Assembly (NCBI GenBank): GCA_946405625.1
Contig: CAMJHQ010000014.1
Coordinates: 1-64,000 of the forward strand
Reading direction: 5' to 3'
Source: an uncultured Lachnospiraceae bacterium
Lineage (GTDB): Bacteria > Bacillota > Clostridia > Lachnospirales > Lachnospiraceae
DNA length: 64,000 nt
Every line of letters begins with the position of its first letter. Position 1 is the first letter of the stretch. Below are positions 9,073 to 15,760 of the stretch, piece after piece. Below the pieces are notes generated by a model. The model did not search any database. It saw only the letters and a list, made by a program, of their open reading frames with translations, and was not told where the DNA came from. The translations under genes were made by a program, and so were the position numbers.

Positions 9073-9076
9073 TACG

Positions 9077-9160
9077 TGCGGGAGATGGGACTTGAACCCA
9101 CACGACGTTTCCATCACTAGATCCTTAGTCTAGCCTGTCTGCCAATTCCAGCACTCCCGC
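9077..9160 (-). tRNA. tRNA-Leu(AAG)
   Basis: 84 bases that fold as a class II tRNA: acceptor GCGGGAG/CTCCCGC, D arm with AATTGGCAGA, anticodon stem CTAGA/TCTAG with loop CUAAGGA (anticodon AAG at 9124-9126), a variable arm ATG-GAAA-CGT and T arm with GGTTCAAGTCC. The discriminator is A and CCA is not encoded (the next bases are CGT). Its first 55 bases are identical to positions 1-55. Confidence 0.95.
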
Positions 9161-9272
9161 TAATTTTGTGTTGCATTATTCATACGACCTTGCGTATATT
9201 ACCATTATTGGTTTCATTTGTCAATATGATAAACAAAATTGATGTGTACATTTAGTTTGTGCCTAGAATCTG

Positions 9273-9304
9273 CTAAAAGGACCGATACATAAGTATCGAT
9301 CCTT
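9273..9304 (-). terminator. Terminator of the XRE regulator gene
   Basis: 12-bp arms with one mismatch (AAGGACCGATAC against GTATCGATCCTT), 4-base loop, then CCTTTT on the minus strand. Confidence 0.65.
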
Positions 9305-9315
9305 CTTTAATCATA

Positions 9316-10356
9316 TCAGCACCATTTTGCTTTAAACTCTTCCCAACCCTTTGAATCTCTTATAAACTGATATGCATCATCATTGCAATACTGTGTAAGC
9401 TGAGTATTCAGCATCATATCCAGCATTGCAGGTTTTTTCTCATTAAATGTCATATGCTCATAAAGGCTTGACTTCATGTAATCCATCAGGGTATCGGTAT
9501 TCGATAATAGGGAATCAATAAGCGGAAGTGCCTTATCAGCATCCTTACTTGCAATGGCATATTCCAGTTTTCCGGCAAGCTTATGATACTCGCCCATCTC
9601 GAATAGCTCCGCTAGAGCACTTTCCTTTTCAATGATTTTCTCAGCTTTCTTAAAATTCTCTGTCTTTACAGCAAGTCTGAAAATCTCATACATAAGTACG
9701 GATAGCCGCTGATAATCATTAAACATCACCTCTTCAAGAGTTTTGTACGCCTCTTCATATCTGCCGGTACCTATATAAATAGTTGCAAGCTTTCTCTTCT
9801 TTTCTGGATTAATATCCGAATAGTATCTCAGACAATCCTCAGCATCCTCGTATCTTTCAAGACTTATATAGAACGAATAAAGCCAGTCTGTTGCCTGATT
9901 TTTTATCTCTTCATCCTCACTGAGTCTCAGATTTTCAAATGTCTTTTCGATCCACGTGAAATACTCTTCTCTATCCTTAACTCCGAGAACCTGGCTGCTT
10001 CCATATAATATGGAAGTAAGCTGGAGTATCAACTTTTCCTCATTCGGATATTCACGGACTATCTCTACAATCTTCTGATATACGGCATCTGTAGATTCTG
10101 TTTCGAACATCGCGTATATCTCTTTTATGATATTTTTCACTTCAATATCCGACAGGTGTTCATTATATGACAGCAGCTCATCTAATGAACCCCCAAGCAA
10201 TCTTGCAATCGGTGCAAGCAGTGAAATGTCCGGCAATGATGCACCGCTTTCCCACTTATTTACCGCAGGTGCAGTAACTCCAAGTTTGTTTGCCATTTCC
10301 TCCTGTGTCATATTTTTTTCTTTTCTGTATTTTCTGATTACATCGTTTATCTTCAT
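9316..10356 (-). CDS. XRE-family transcriptional regulator with TPR-like C terminus
   Basis: 346 residues from the ATG at 10356, preceded by TGGAGGTAGTT; the in-frame ATG at 10368 overlaps that ribosome binding site. Residues 1-65 are a Cro/CI helix-turn-helix (IRKYRKEKNMTQEEMANKL, then APAVNKWESG). The rest is all-helical with TPR-like pairs (LRYYSDINPEKKRKLATIYI and GRYEEAYKTLEEVM), a layout common in Firmicute regulators that sense a peptide or partner protein. It stands alone between terminators. No target can be assigned. Confidence 0.85.
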   Translation of the reverse strand: MKINDVIRKYRKEKNMTQEEMANKLGVTAPAVNKWESGASLPDISLLAPIARLLGGSLDELLSYNEHLSDIEVKNIIKEIYAMFETESTDAVYQKIVEIVREYPNEEKLILQLTSILYGSSQVLGVKDREEYFTWIEKTFENLRLSEDEEIKNQATDWLYSFYISLERYEDAEDCLRYYSDINPEKKRKLATIYIGTGRYEEAYKTLEEVMFNDYQRLSVLMYEIFRLAVKTENFKKAEKIIEKESALAELFEMGEYHKLAGKLEYAIASKDADKALPLIDSLLSNTDTLMDYMKSSLYEHMTFNEKKPAMLDMMLNTQLTQYCNDDAYQFIRDSKGWEEFKAKWC

Positions 10357-10527
10357 AACTACCTCCATTTATCTAACCAGAATTTTTGTTTACATCCTCA
10401 TTATATATATGGATACTATAACATTGTAGTGAATGAAAATTAACTTTTAATTTATTTTTTTAACCAATACTCATATTTTGAAAATAAATACATAAAAACA
10501 AAATAGTGACGATATATAAAGTGTATT

Positions 10528-11133
10528 CTACGGAAGATTAAACTTTGTATTAGATACAACATCGTTATCCAACCTCTTCATCGGCTCTCCCCATCTGCCG
10601 AGATTTTTCCCTTCATAGCTCAGATAAGTCTGTGCTGTTGTTTTAACAGGCCTGATCTTTAAAAGCTTTTCAGCAACACTTTCATCTGAAGATAACGATT
10701 CATCCTGGAGTACATTTCTTATCTTGCATAGCATAACAGTTCCGTCGTCTTTTTCTATAAAATCTGTAACCTCAAGTTCAAAGATCACCGGAGAGTTATC
10801 TAATATAGGCACATCCAGCACTGCGCCCTTTCCGATTTCAAGATTGATATCCATTTTATTTGGATTTGTTCCACTGACACATCCAAGATAATCAGCCTCA
10901 GCGAGGAGATTTTCTGTTACAATATTAGCAGAAAAAACCTTATCACGTCTGATATTCTCAAGAGTAGTCTTATTTCCGCCTATACAGCACATTACTCCCA
11001 TCTCTTTGTCCCAGAAATAACTGAACCAGCAGAACAAACCAAAATCAGCCTTTTTCTGTTGATCATATGTTCCATATAAAAACAGTGTCTGTGGACAATA
11101 ATCGTTGTTTGGACTTAAACTTATCTTTCCCAT
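10528..11133 (-). CDS. Flavin reductase-like domain protein
   Basis: 201 residues. The pattern, F-C-W-F-S-Y near the start, then C-C-I-G-G-N-K-T-T-L-E-N-I-R-R and F-S-A-N-I-V, and a late Y-L-S-Y-E-G-K-N-L-G-R-W-G-E-P, fits the FMN-binding flavin reductase-like family, which binds FMN in a split beta-barrel and passes electrons from NAD(P)H to flavin or another acceptor. The start ATG is behind AAGGAGATGG. It lies 52 bp after the MarR gene and probably belongs to the same transcript. The acceptor is unknown. Confidence 0.8.
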   Translation of the reverse strand: MGKISLSPNNDYCPQTLFLYGTYDQQKKADFGLFCWFSYFWDKEMGVMCCIGGNKTTLENIRRDKVFSANIVTENLLAEADYLGCVSGTNPNKMDINLEIGKGAVLDVPILDNSPVIFELEVTDFIEKDDGTVMLCKIRNVLQDESLSSDESVAEKLLKIRPVKTTAQTYLSYEGKNLGRWGEPMKRLDNDVVSNTKFNLP

Positions 11134-11185
11134 TTTCCATCTCCTTATAACCCAATTATTTTATCAGTTTCTATTCATTCTATAG

Positions 11186-11626
11186 TCACCCTTCAGCATC
11201 ACGACAGTTATCAAGAACGCGCTGAAGAAGGCTCTCGAACTGATCTATTTCCTTATCGGTAAAGTTCTTGTAAAATACTTCATTCATTTCATCTGATACT
11301 ATCTGTATCTCATCTGTAAATCTGTCCTGTTTACCGGTTAAGCGGATCAATGTGGATCTTTTATCAGATTCATCCTTGGTTTTGGTTATATATCCGTCAC
11401 GTTCCAGTCGATTAAGTATACCGGTAAGCGTAGACTTATCGAGACAGGTTTTATCGCACAGCGTTTTGATCGGAACTCCCTCGCTTCCCCAAAGTGCAAA
11501 AATCACTCTTCCTCTGGCTCCTTCGAGATCAGCCATATCATGATTTCTGAGTATTCTGTTCCATACTCTTCCGCAGATCTGATGTGTCTGTGATAATAAA
11601 GTACCACCCTTAGTTTTCTTTTTCAT
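11186..11626 (-). CDS. MarR-family transcriptional regulator
   Basis: 146 residues from the ATG at 11626, one base after the TGA stop of the upstream gene (TGATATG), with GGTGAG as ribosome binding site; a longer frame from 11671 would overlap that gene by 44 bp. The winged helix is visible: IKTLCDKTCLDKSTLTGILN (recognition region), then RLERDGYITKTKDESDKRST (wing). A palindrome at the operon promoter is its likely operator, giving autorepression that a small molecule could lift. It controls, by context, the PNPOx-like and flavin reductase-like proteins. Confidence 0.85.
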   Translation of the reverse strand: MKKKTKGGTLLSQTHQICGRVWNRILRNHDMADLEGARGRVIFALWGSEGVPIKTLCDKTCLDKSTLTGILNRLERDGYITKTKDESDKRSTLIRLTGKQDRFTDEIQIVSDEMNEVFYKNFTDKEIDQFESLLQRVLDNCRDAEG

Positions 11627-11627
11627 A

Positions 11628-12074
11628 TCACTCACCGAATTTATGAATCTTCGAACTATACCATCCTTCAATTTTAGTCGACGTCAGTTTTAGCAGTGTA
11701 TAATCAGGATCCTTCTTTCCCTTATGATAGTAGATCAGCCAGCCCGTCTGCCAGAAGTCATCTTTAACACTCTCATCCGTAACCTCTTCTATTATTCCCG
11801 AAACACAGATTCCGTTGAACTTTTCAGGTTCACAGAAATATACCGCAGCATTATGATTACTACGTATCCTCTGTACCTTATTCGATGATGTATTTGTCGT
11901 GAAATACAGTACAAGCTGTTCACCCTCCTGTTTCAGAGCTTTTCCGACAAGCTTTTTATATTTCTTGGGATTGCACAGATTCAGCAATGCCCTGATCTCA
12001 GGCCTACCCTCACTGTCTACTGTGGCAAAATATGCGGCCTCGGCTTTTTCAATTATAGATATTACTTTTTTCAT
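11628..12074 (-). CDS. Pyridoxamine 5'-phosphate oxidase-like flavin-binding protein
   Basis: 148 residues with the split-barrel signature of PNPOx-like proteins: YFATVDSEGRPEIRAL (about 15-30), LYFTTNTSSNKVQRI (about 56-70), AAVYFCEPEKFNGICVSG (about 76-93) and a terminal LLKLTSTKIEGWYSS. Such small members usually bind FMN or F420-like cofactors and reduce unknown substrates or handle heme; they are rarely true PdxH. It is first in the operon, directly behind the promoter with a palindromic operator. Start ATG behind GAGGGACC. Confidence 0.8.
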   Translation of the reverse strand: MKKVISIIEKAEAAYFATVDSEGRPEIRALLNLCNPKKYKKLVGKALKQEGEQLVLYFTTNTSSNKVQRIRSNHNAAVYFCEPEKFNGICVSGIIEEVTDESVKDDFWQTGWLIYYHKGKKDPDYTLLKLTSTKIEGWYSSKIHKFGE

Positions 12075-12095
12075 GCTTTGGTCCCTCGCTAAAAT

Positions 12096-12113
12096 TAGTT
12101 TGTATACAAACTA
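12096..12113. promoter_or_regulatory. 18-bp perfect palindrome, likely MarR operator
   Basis: TAGTTTGTATACAAACTA is a perfect palindrome overlapping the last base of the -10 box and the likely start point of the minus-strand promoter. Size and position fit a MarR dimer site that blocks transcription. Confidence 0.75.
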
Positions 12114-12141
12114 TTATATTGTGAGTATTCCATAATGTCAA
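12113..12141 (-). promoter_or_regulatory. Consensus sigma-A promoter of the MarR operon
   Basis: On the minus strand: TTGACA (12136-12141), exactly 17 bp, TATAAT (12113-12118), both perfect consensus. A strong promoter immediately next to a palindrome indicates a repressed operon. Confidence 0.85.
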
Positions 12142-12187
12142 GTACCGACTATTTTGCGAAGTTACAATTAATAGAAAATGTAATTCA

Positions 12188-12382
12188 CTATAATAAGAGA
12201 TATCCAAGAAGTATCAAACAAATACCACAGATTATCTCTACTACACCAGCTTTCTTTGTCCTATTTACGGCATCCGGATTATTTCTGTTTTCCACTTTTG
12301 TAGCTGACTTCGGAAACACAACCATATAAAGACCAAGTGCAATTATCACTATACCCATTATTATCGGCATATAATCATACAT
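12188..12382 (-). CDS. Small membrane protein
   Basis: 64 residues from the ATG at 12382 behind GGAGGAGGAG. Two hydrophobic helices (IIMGIVIIALGLYMVVF and VVEIICGICLILLGYLLL) flank a short polar loop with K-S-A-T-K. It resembles small two-helix DUF-type membrane proteins of Firmicutes; no function can be given. It stands alone between the MarR operon and the ribosomal operon. Confidence 0.65.
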   Translation of the reverse strand: MYDYMPIIMGIVIIALGLYMVVFPKSATKVENRNNPDAVNRTKKAGVVEIICGICLILLGYLLL

Positions 12383-12476
12383 ATACTCTCCTCCTCCCAA
12401 ATCCTTATCACTCTAACATTCAATTAATAAAGCGAAAAAACACTATTAGATTATACCAAAAATACATTTCCGATCA

Positions 12477-12510
12477 CATAAAAAATACCCCGAATAAATT
12501 CAGGGTATTT
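12477..12510 (-). terminator. Terminator of the infC-rpmI-rplT operon
   Basis: 12-bp stem (AAATACCC plus four more pairs, one G-U) with TTTA loop, followed on the minus strand by T6, about 20 bp after the rplT stop. Confidence 0.85.
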
Positions 12511-12530
12511 CGATCAATAATTATTAAAAA

Positions 12531-12887
12531 TTAAGCAATAGCTGACTTAGCAACTTCTGCAAGCTTTGCAAAACCTTCAGCATCATTAACTGCCATCTCT
12601 GCAAGCATCTTTCTGTTGATGTCAACACCTGCTACCTTAAGACCATGCATAAGGTTGCTGTATGAAATATCATTAAGTCTTGCTGCAGCGTTGATACGAG
12701 CGATCCAGAGCTTACGGAAATCTCTCTTCCTCTCTCTTCTACCTGCAAGAGCTGTAGCCTCAGCTCTCATAACTGACTGCTTTGCAACTCTATACTGCTT
12801 TGATCTTGCTCCGATATATCCCTTAGCAGCCTTTAATGTCTTATTATGCTTTTTCTTGGCATTAGCGCCACCTTTAATTCTTGCCAT
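12531..12887 (-). CDS. rplT: 50S ribosomal protein L20
   Basis: 118 residues, the standard length. [20 protein letters not shown] at the start, then [17 protein letters not shown] and [18 protein letters not shown], are the L20 signatures; the basic N-terminal extension binds 23S rRNA. L20 also represses this operon in other bacteria by binding the infC leader; the leader at 13657-13847 shows the expected attenuator. Third gene of infC-rpmI-rplT, 46 bp after rpmI, with AGGAGG ahead of the ATG. Confidence 0.98.
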   Translation of the reverse strand: MARIKGGANAKKKHNKTLKAAKGYIGARSKQYRVAKQSVMRAEATALAGRRERKRDFRKLWIARINAAARLNDISYSNLMHGLKVAGVDINRKMLAEMAVNDAEGFAKLAEVAKSAIA

Positions 12888-12933
12888 TTCAATATCCTCC
12901 TAATAATTTATCCTGACTGTCCTATCTTACAAA

Positions 12934-13131
12934 TTAAAGATATGGCAGAATCTTCTTCATGTTCTTTACATTTGTCTTGTCAGTCATGGCAGCTTTTCTA
13001 AGATTTCTCTTTCTCTTTGTTGTCTTCTTAGTAAGGATATGGCTCTTATAAGCCTTGTTTCTCTTAAGCTTACCTGTTCCTGTGGCCTTAAAACGCTTTG
13101 CAGCAGCCCTCTTTGTCTTTAACTTTGGCAT
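12934..13131 (-). CDS. rpmI: 50S ribosomal protein L35
   Basis: 65 residues, very basic, with the L35 pattern [20 protein letters not shown] and a terminal MKKILPYL. Ribosomal large-subunit protein. It starts 15 bp after infC with AGGAGG as ribosome binding site, in the universal infC-rpmI-rplT order. Confidence 0.98.
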   Translation of the reverse strand: MPKLKTKRAAAKRFKATGTGKLKRNKAYKSHILTKKTTKRKRNLRKAAMTDKTNVKNMKKILPYL

Positions 13132-13146
13132 TTCTTTTTCCTCCTT

Positions 13147-13656
13147 CTATTTACCTGACTTTGCAGCAAGGAACATGAACATGCTCCTGCCTTCAAACTT
13201 AGCCTGCTTATCAACAGTTGAAATGTCTGAAAGCTGTTCCGCAAAGTTATCAAGTATTACTTTACTTTGGTTAACATATGCAAGCTCACGTCCTCTGAAT
13301 CTCAGAGTAACCTTTACACGGTTTCCCTTCATCAGGAACTTACGAGCCTGAGTTATCTTGGTATTGAGATCGTTTTCTTCGATATTCGGCGAAAGACGAA
13401 CTTCCTTAATCTCTACAACCTTCTGCTTCTTCTTGGCATCCTTCTCCTTACGAGCCATCTCGTAACGGAACTTTCCAAAGTCGATGATCTTGCAAACCGG
13501 CGGCTTTGCATTTGGTGAAACCCTGACCAGATCAAGGCCTGCCTCTTCTGCCTTCTCACGTGCTTCAGCTATGGTCATTACTCCAAGCTGTCCACCTTCA
13601 GGTCCGATTACACGAACCTCGTTGTCTTTGATTTGTTCGTTAATTAAGTAGTCTAT
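13147..13656 (-). CDS. infC: Translation initiation factor IF-3, probable ATA start
   Basis: 169 residues counted from an ATA codon at 13656-13654, which sits 7 bases after GGAGGG. The in-frame ATG at 13671 lies directly in front of this ribosome binding site, and the ATG at 13716 is inside the leader terminator, so neither is likely. The sequence then runs LINEQIKDNEVRVIGPEG, the conserved IF-3 start. The C-terminal domain has MARKEKDAKKKQKVVEIKEV and the RGRELAY segment. IF-3 binds the 30S subunit and rejects non-canonical start codons, so an ATA start gives the usual infC autoregulation. Confidence 0.9.
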   Translation of the reverse strand: MDYLINEQIKDNEVRVIGPEGGQLGVMTIAEAREKAEEAGLDLVRVSPNAKPPVCKIIDFGKFRYEMARKEKDAKKKQKVVEIKEVRLSPNIEENDLNTKITQARKFLMKGNRVKVTLRFRGRELAYVNQSKVILDNFAEQLSDISTVDKQAKFEGRSMFMFLAAKSGK

Positions 13657-13847
13657 TGCTTTACCCTCCATAAAAAAACAAAAATGGATACTTAAGACAT
13701 AAGTATCCACACACAAAAAGACAGCATAGCTGCTTAATATCGTTATTAACCCGGCCGCTCATTTGCAACACAAGGTGAGAGTGGATACTCTGCTTAATAT
13801 CGAAGTTTTCACGATTCAAAAACTTCTTTTCAATTCACACTTGTGAT
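13657..13847 (-). promoter_or_regulatory. Leader of infC operon, L20-type attenuator
   Basis: The leader has two copies of CTGCTTAATATCG (plus-strand reading; 13730-13742 and 13790-13802) 60 bp apart, a GAAGTTTT/AAAACTTC hairpin, and a stretch (13781-13789) complementary over 9 bases to the outer arm of the terminator (13702-13710). It can therefore switch between antiterminator and terminator. Position ahead of infC fits the L20 leader of Firmicutes, where excess L20 favours termination. The two repeats may be part of the L20-binding fold. Confidence 0.8.
13672..13709 (-). terminator. Attenuator terminator in the infC leader
   Basis: Perfect 10-bp stem TGGATACTTA/TAAGTATCCA with a 5-base loop, then TTTTTGTTTTTTT on the minus strand, ending one base before the ATG at 13671 and just before the infC ribosome binding site. 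Confidence 0.9.
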
Positions 13848-13876
13848 AGATTATCACATCGACTATTGAATGTCAA
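13848..13876 (-). promoter_or_regulatory. Promoter of the infC operon
   Basis: TTGACA (13871-13876), 17 bp, TAATCT (13848-13853) on the minus strand; GATAAT with a 15-bp spacer is the alternative -10. The leader starts just downstream. Confidence 0.7.
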
Positions 13877-13951
13877 TAATAAAGTCGATAAATATCTAAA
13901 ATATAGTCGATCTATATCAAATATATATCTGAATAAATACATTTTTTTGGA

Positions 13952-15637
13952 TTAAAATGTACCCAGCACGTCCATTTCTCTGGACTCTGCCAGAATCTCT
14001 CCGAGAGCCTTACGCACATTCTTATCCGTAATCTTACCCTCAAAGCTCACATAGAATACATATTCCCACTTCTTTCTGAGAGAAGGACGGGACTCGATGC
14101 TTGTCATGTTGACACCATTCTCATTTATCCTTCCGAGTATTTCATACAGTGCTCCGGCCTTATGCTGAGTAGTAAATGATATACTGATCTTATCCGCTGT
14201 TGAGAGGAATACCTTCTTGTTTGTAACAATAACAAATCTCGTAGAATTATCACTCTGGAAGTTTATTCTCCTTGCAAGAATCTTGAGCCCATATATTTCA
14301 GCAGCTCTCTCGCTTGCTATAGCTGCCTCGGATACATTTCCCTTATCCATAACACGCTTTGCCGCAACAGCAGTGTTACTTACGCTTTCAGCTGTAAATC
14401 CGTGTTCATCTATATAGTCTTTACACTGCATAAGACCCTGCGGATGTGAATATACCTTCTTTATATCCGACATAACAGCCTCAGGAAGGCCGAGAAGAGC
14501 GTGTTCTATATCAAGTACCACCTCTCCTACTATATTTACTCCACTGGATCTTATAATGTCATATATGCCTGCTACAAAGCCCGCTGAGCTGTTTTCTATC
14601 GGAAGGACACCAAACTCCGCCTTTCCGGAAACCACCTCACTTACAACATCATCAAAACTCTTCACGTTATATACGTCGGCTTCCTCACCGAAATATTTCT
14701 TTGCTGCAGACTCAGCATAAGCTCCCGGAACTCCGCAGTATACTATCCTGCTGTCATCGCGAGTCAAAGCATCAACTTCAGTATATTCATCAACATTATA
14801 CAGCTCAGCCTGATGTTCAAGACGTTTTCTGAGCGAGGAATACAATTCTTTGACAGTCTTATGAAGGATCGGATGAAATGCATATGGTGCAATTTCAGCA
14901 AGCGGTTCAAGTACAAACTCTCTGTTTACCATTTCCGGATGCGGAATGGTAAGCTTCTCATCAGCCTGTATATTATCATCAAAAAGAATAATATCAATAT
15001 CAAGAGTCCTTGGACCCCAATGTACCTTTCTTTCACGTCCGGCTTCCGCTTCGATTGCGTTTATCACCTTTAGAAGTCTGTGAGGTGAATAAAGTGTACT
15101 TATCTCAACTGCTCCATTCAGGAAATCAGGCTGCTCTACAGGTCCGACAGGCTCTGTAACTATATACGAAGAAACCTTCTCAACGCTGATCAGTTCATCC
15201 TTGCCGAGCTTTTCAACAGCAAAATCAAGATAGCTTTCCTTATCTCCCAGATTTGAGCCGATGCTGAGATATGCTGTATGCCTGGAGCGTTCTATTTCAA
15301 CTGCAACATCATCAAACTCAAGCTCTATCGGAGCCTGCGGCTTACTGAGTCTTATAGAAACAGTCTGCAGTTCAGGAAATGCCAGTAAAAGTTCCATTGC
15401 AACATTTTCCGCAACCGTCTCAATCAGATCATGACTTTCGGCTTTAACTATCTTCTCTATCAGATGAGCAGCTTCATCATAATTGACAGTCTTGGAAAGA
15501 TCATCATTTCTGGCAGCCTTTCTCACGTCAAGATAAAGCTTAGCAGAAACAAAAAAGAGCTGTCCGTCCTTTTTCTCCTGCTCAAAAACTCCGTGATAAG
15601 CATATACCTTTAATCTGTCTATTGTAATAACATCCAT
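13952..15637 (-). CDS. FolB-FolK-prephenate dehydratase fusion
   Basis: 561 residues, one open frame with three enzymes. Residues 1-118 are dihydroneopterin aldolase (Y-H-G-V-F-E-Q-E near 14-21, catalytic-type K99 in SKPQAPIE). Residues 121-265 are HPPK (AYLSIGSNLGD, EPVGPVEQPDFLN, RTLDIDIILFDD, IPHPEM). Residues 298-475 are prephenate dehydratase (GAYAES, VLPIENSSAG, the T-R-F motif 466-468), followed by an ACT domain (483-555; GALYEIL, ESRP) for phenylalanine feedback. So it would act in folate synthesis and make phenylpyruvate from prephenate. The chorismate mutase domain often found ahead of PDT is absent. Start ATG behind GGAGTTGG. Downstream of folC-folP. Confidence 0.9.
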   Translation of the reverse strand: MDVITIDRLKVYAYHGVFEQEKKDGQLFFVSAKLYLDVRKAARNDDLSKTVNYDEAAHLIEKIVKAESHDLIETVAENVAMELLLAFPELQTVSIRLSKPQAPIELEFDDVAVEIERSRHTAYLSIGSNLGDKESYLDFAVEKLGKDELISVEKVSSYIVTEPVGPVEQPDFLNGAVEISTLYSPHRLLKVINAIEAEAGRERKVHWGPRTLDIDIILFDDNIQADEKLTIPHPEMVNREFVLEPLAEIAPYAFHPILHKTVKELYSSLRKRLEHQAELYNVDEYTEVDALTRDDSRIVYCGVPGAYAESAAKKYFGEEADVYNVKSFDDVVSEVVSGKAEFGVLPIENSSAGFVAGIYDIIRSSGVNIVGEVVLDIEHALLGLPEAVMSDIKKVYSHPQGLMQCKDYIDEHGFTAESVSNTAVAAKRVMDKGNVSEAAIASERAAEIYGLKILARRINFQSDNSTRFVIVTNKKVFLSTADKISISFTTQHKAGALYEILGRINENGVNMTSIESRPSLRKKWEYVFYVSFEGKITDKNVRKALGEILAESREMDVLGTF

Positions 15638-15671
15638 ATTCCAACTCCATTTAACATCTAAGAGATTTACC

Positions 15672-15760
15672 GTCGGGATACTGCTTCAGATTTGCTAATG
15701 TCTCAGATTTATTACACGCTGCAGTTCTGTTACATACTCCAGATCCGTTACATGCTGCAG
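15672..15760. repeat. Five degenerate 18-bp tandem repeats spanning the folP stop codon
   Basis: Units 15743-15760 (contains the folP stop), 15725-15742, 15707-15724, 15690-15706 (17 bp) and a weaker 15672-15689 fill most of the spacer between folP and the next gene. Most units keep the pattern NNNNNTTACATNCTGCAG (plus-strand reading). Confidence 0.8.

Noticed and set aside
13842-13858. CRP-like palindrome TGTGA-N7-TCACA in front of the infC leader
   Set aside because: The spacing is 7 rather than 6, it overlaps the -10 region, and CRP control of infC is not expected in this group.
15637-15747. Frameshifted or split gene between folP and the fusion gene
   Set aside because: The spacer is explained by repeats of the folP end; both flanking genes are complete.
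15672-15760. CRISPR-like array
   Set aside because: The units are contiguous and degenerate, without spacers or cas genes; this is a tandem repeat.
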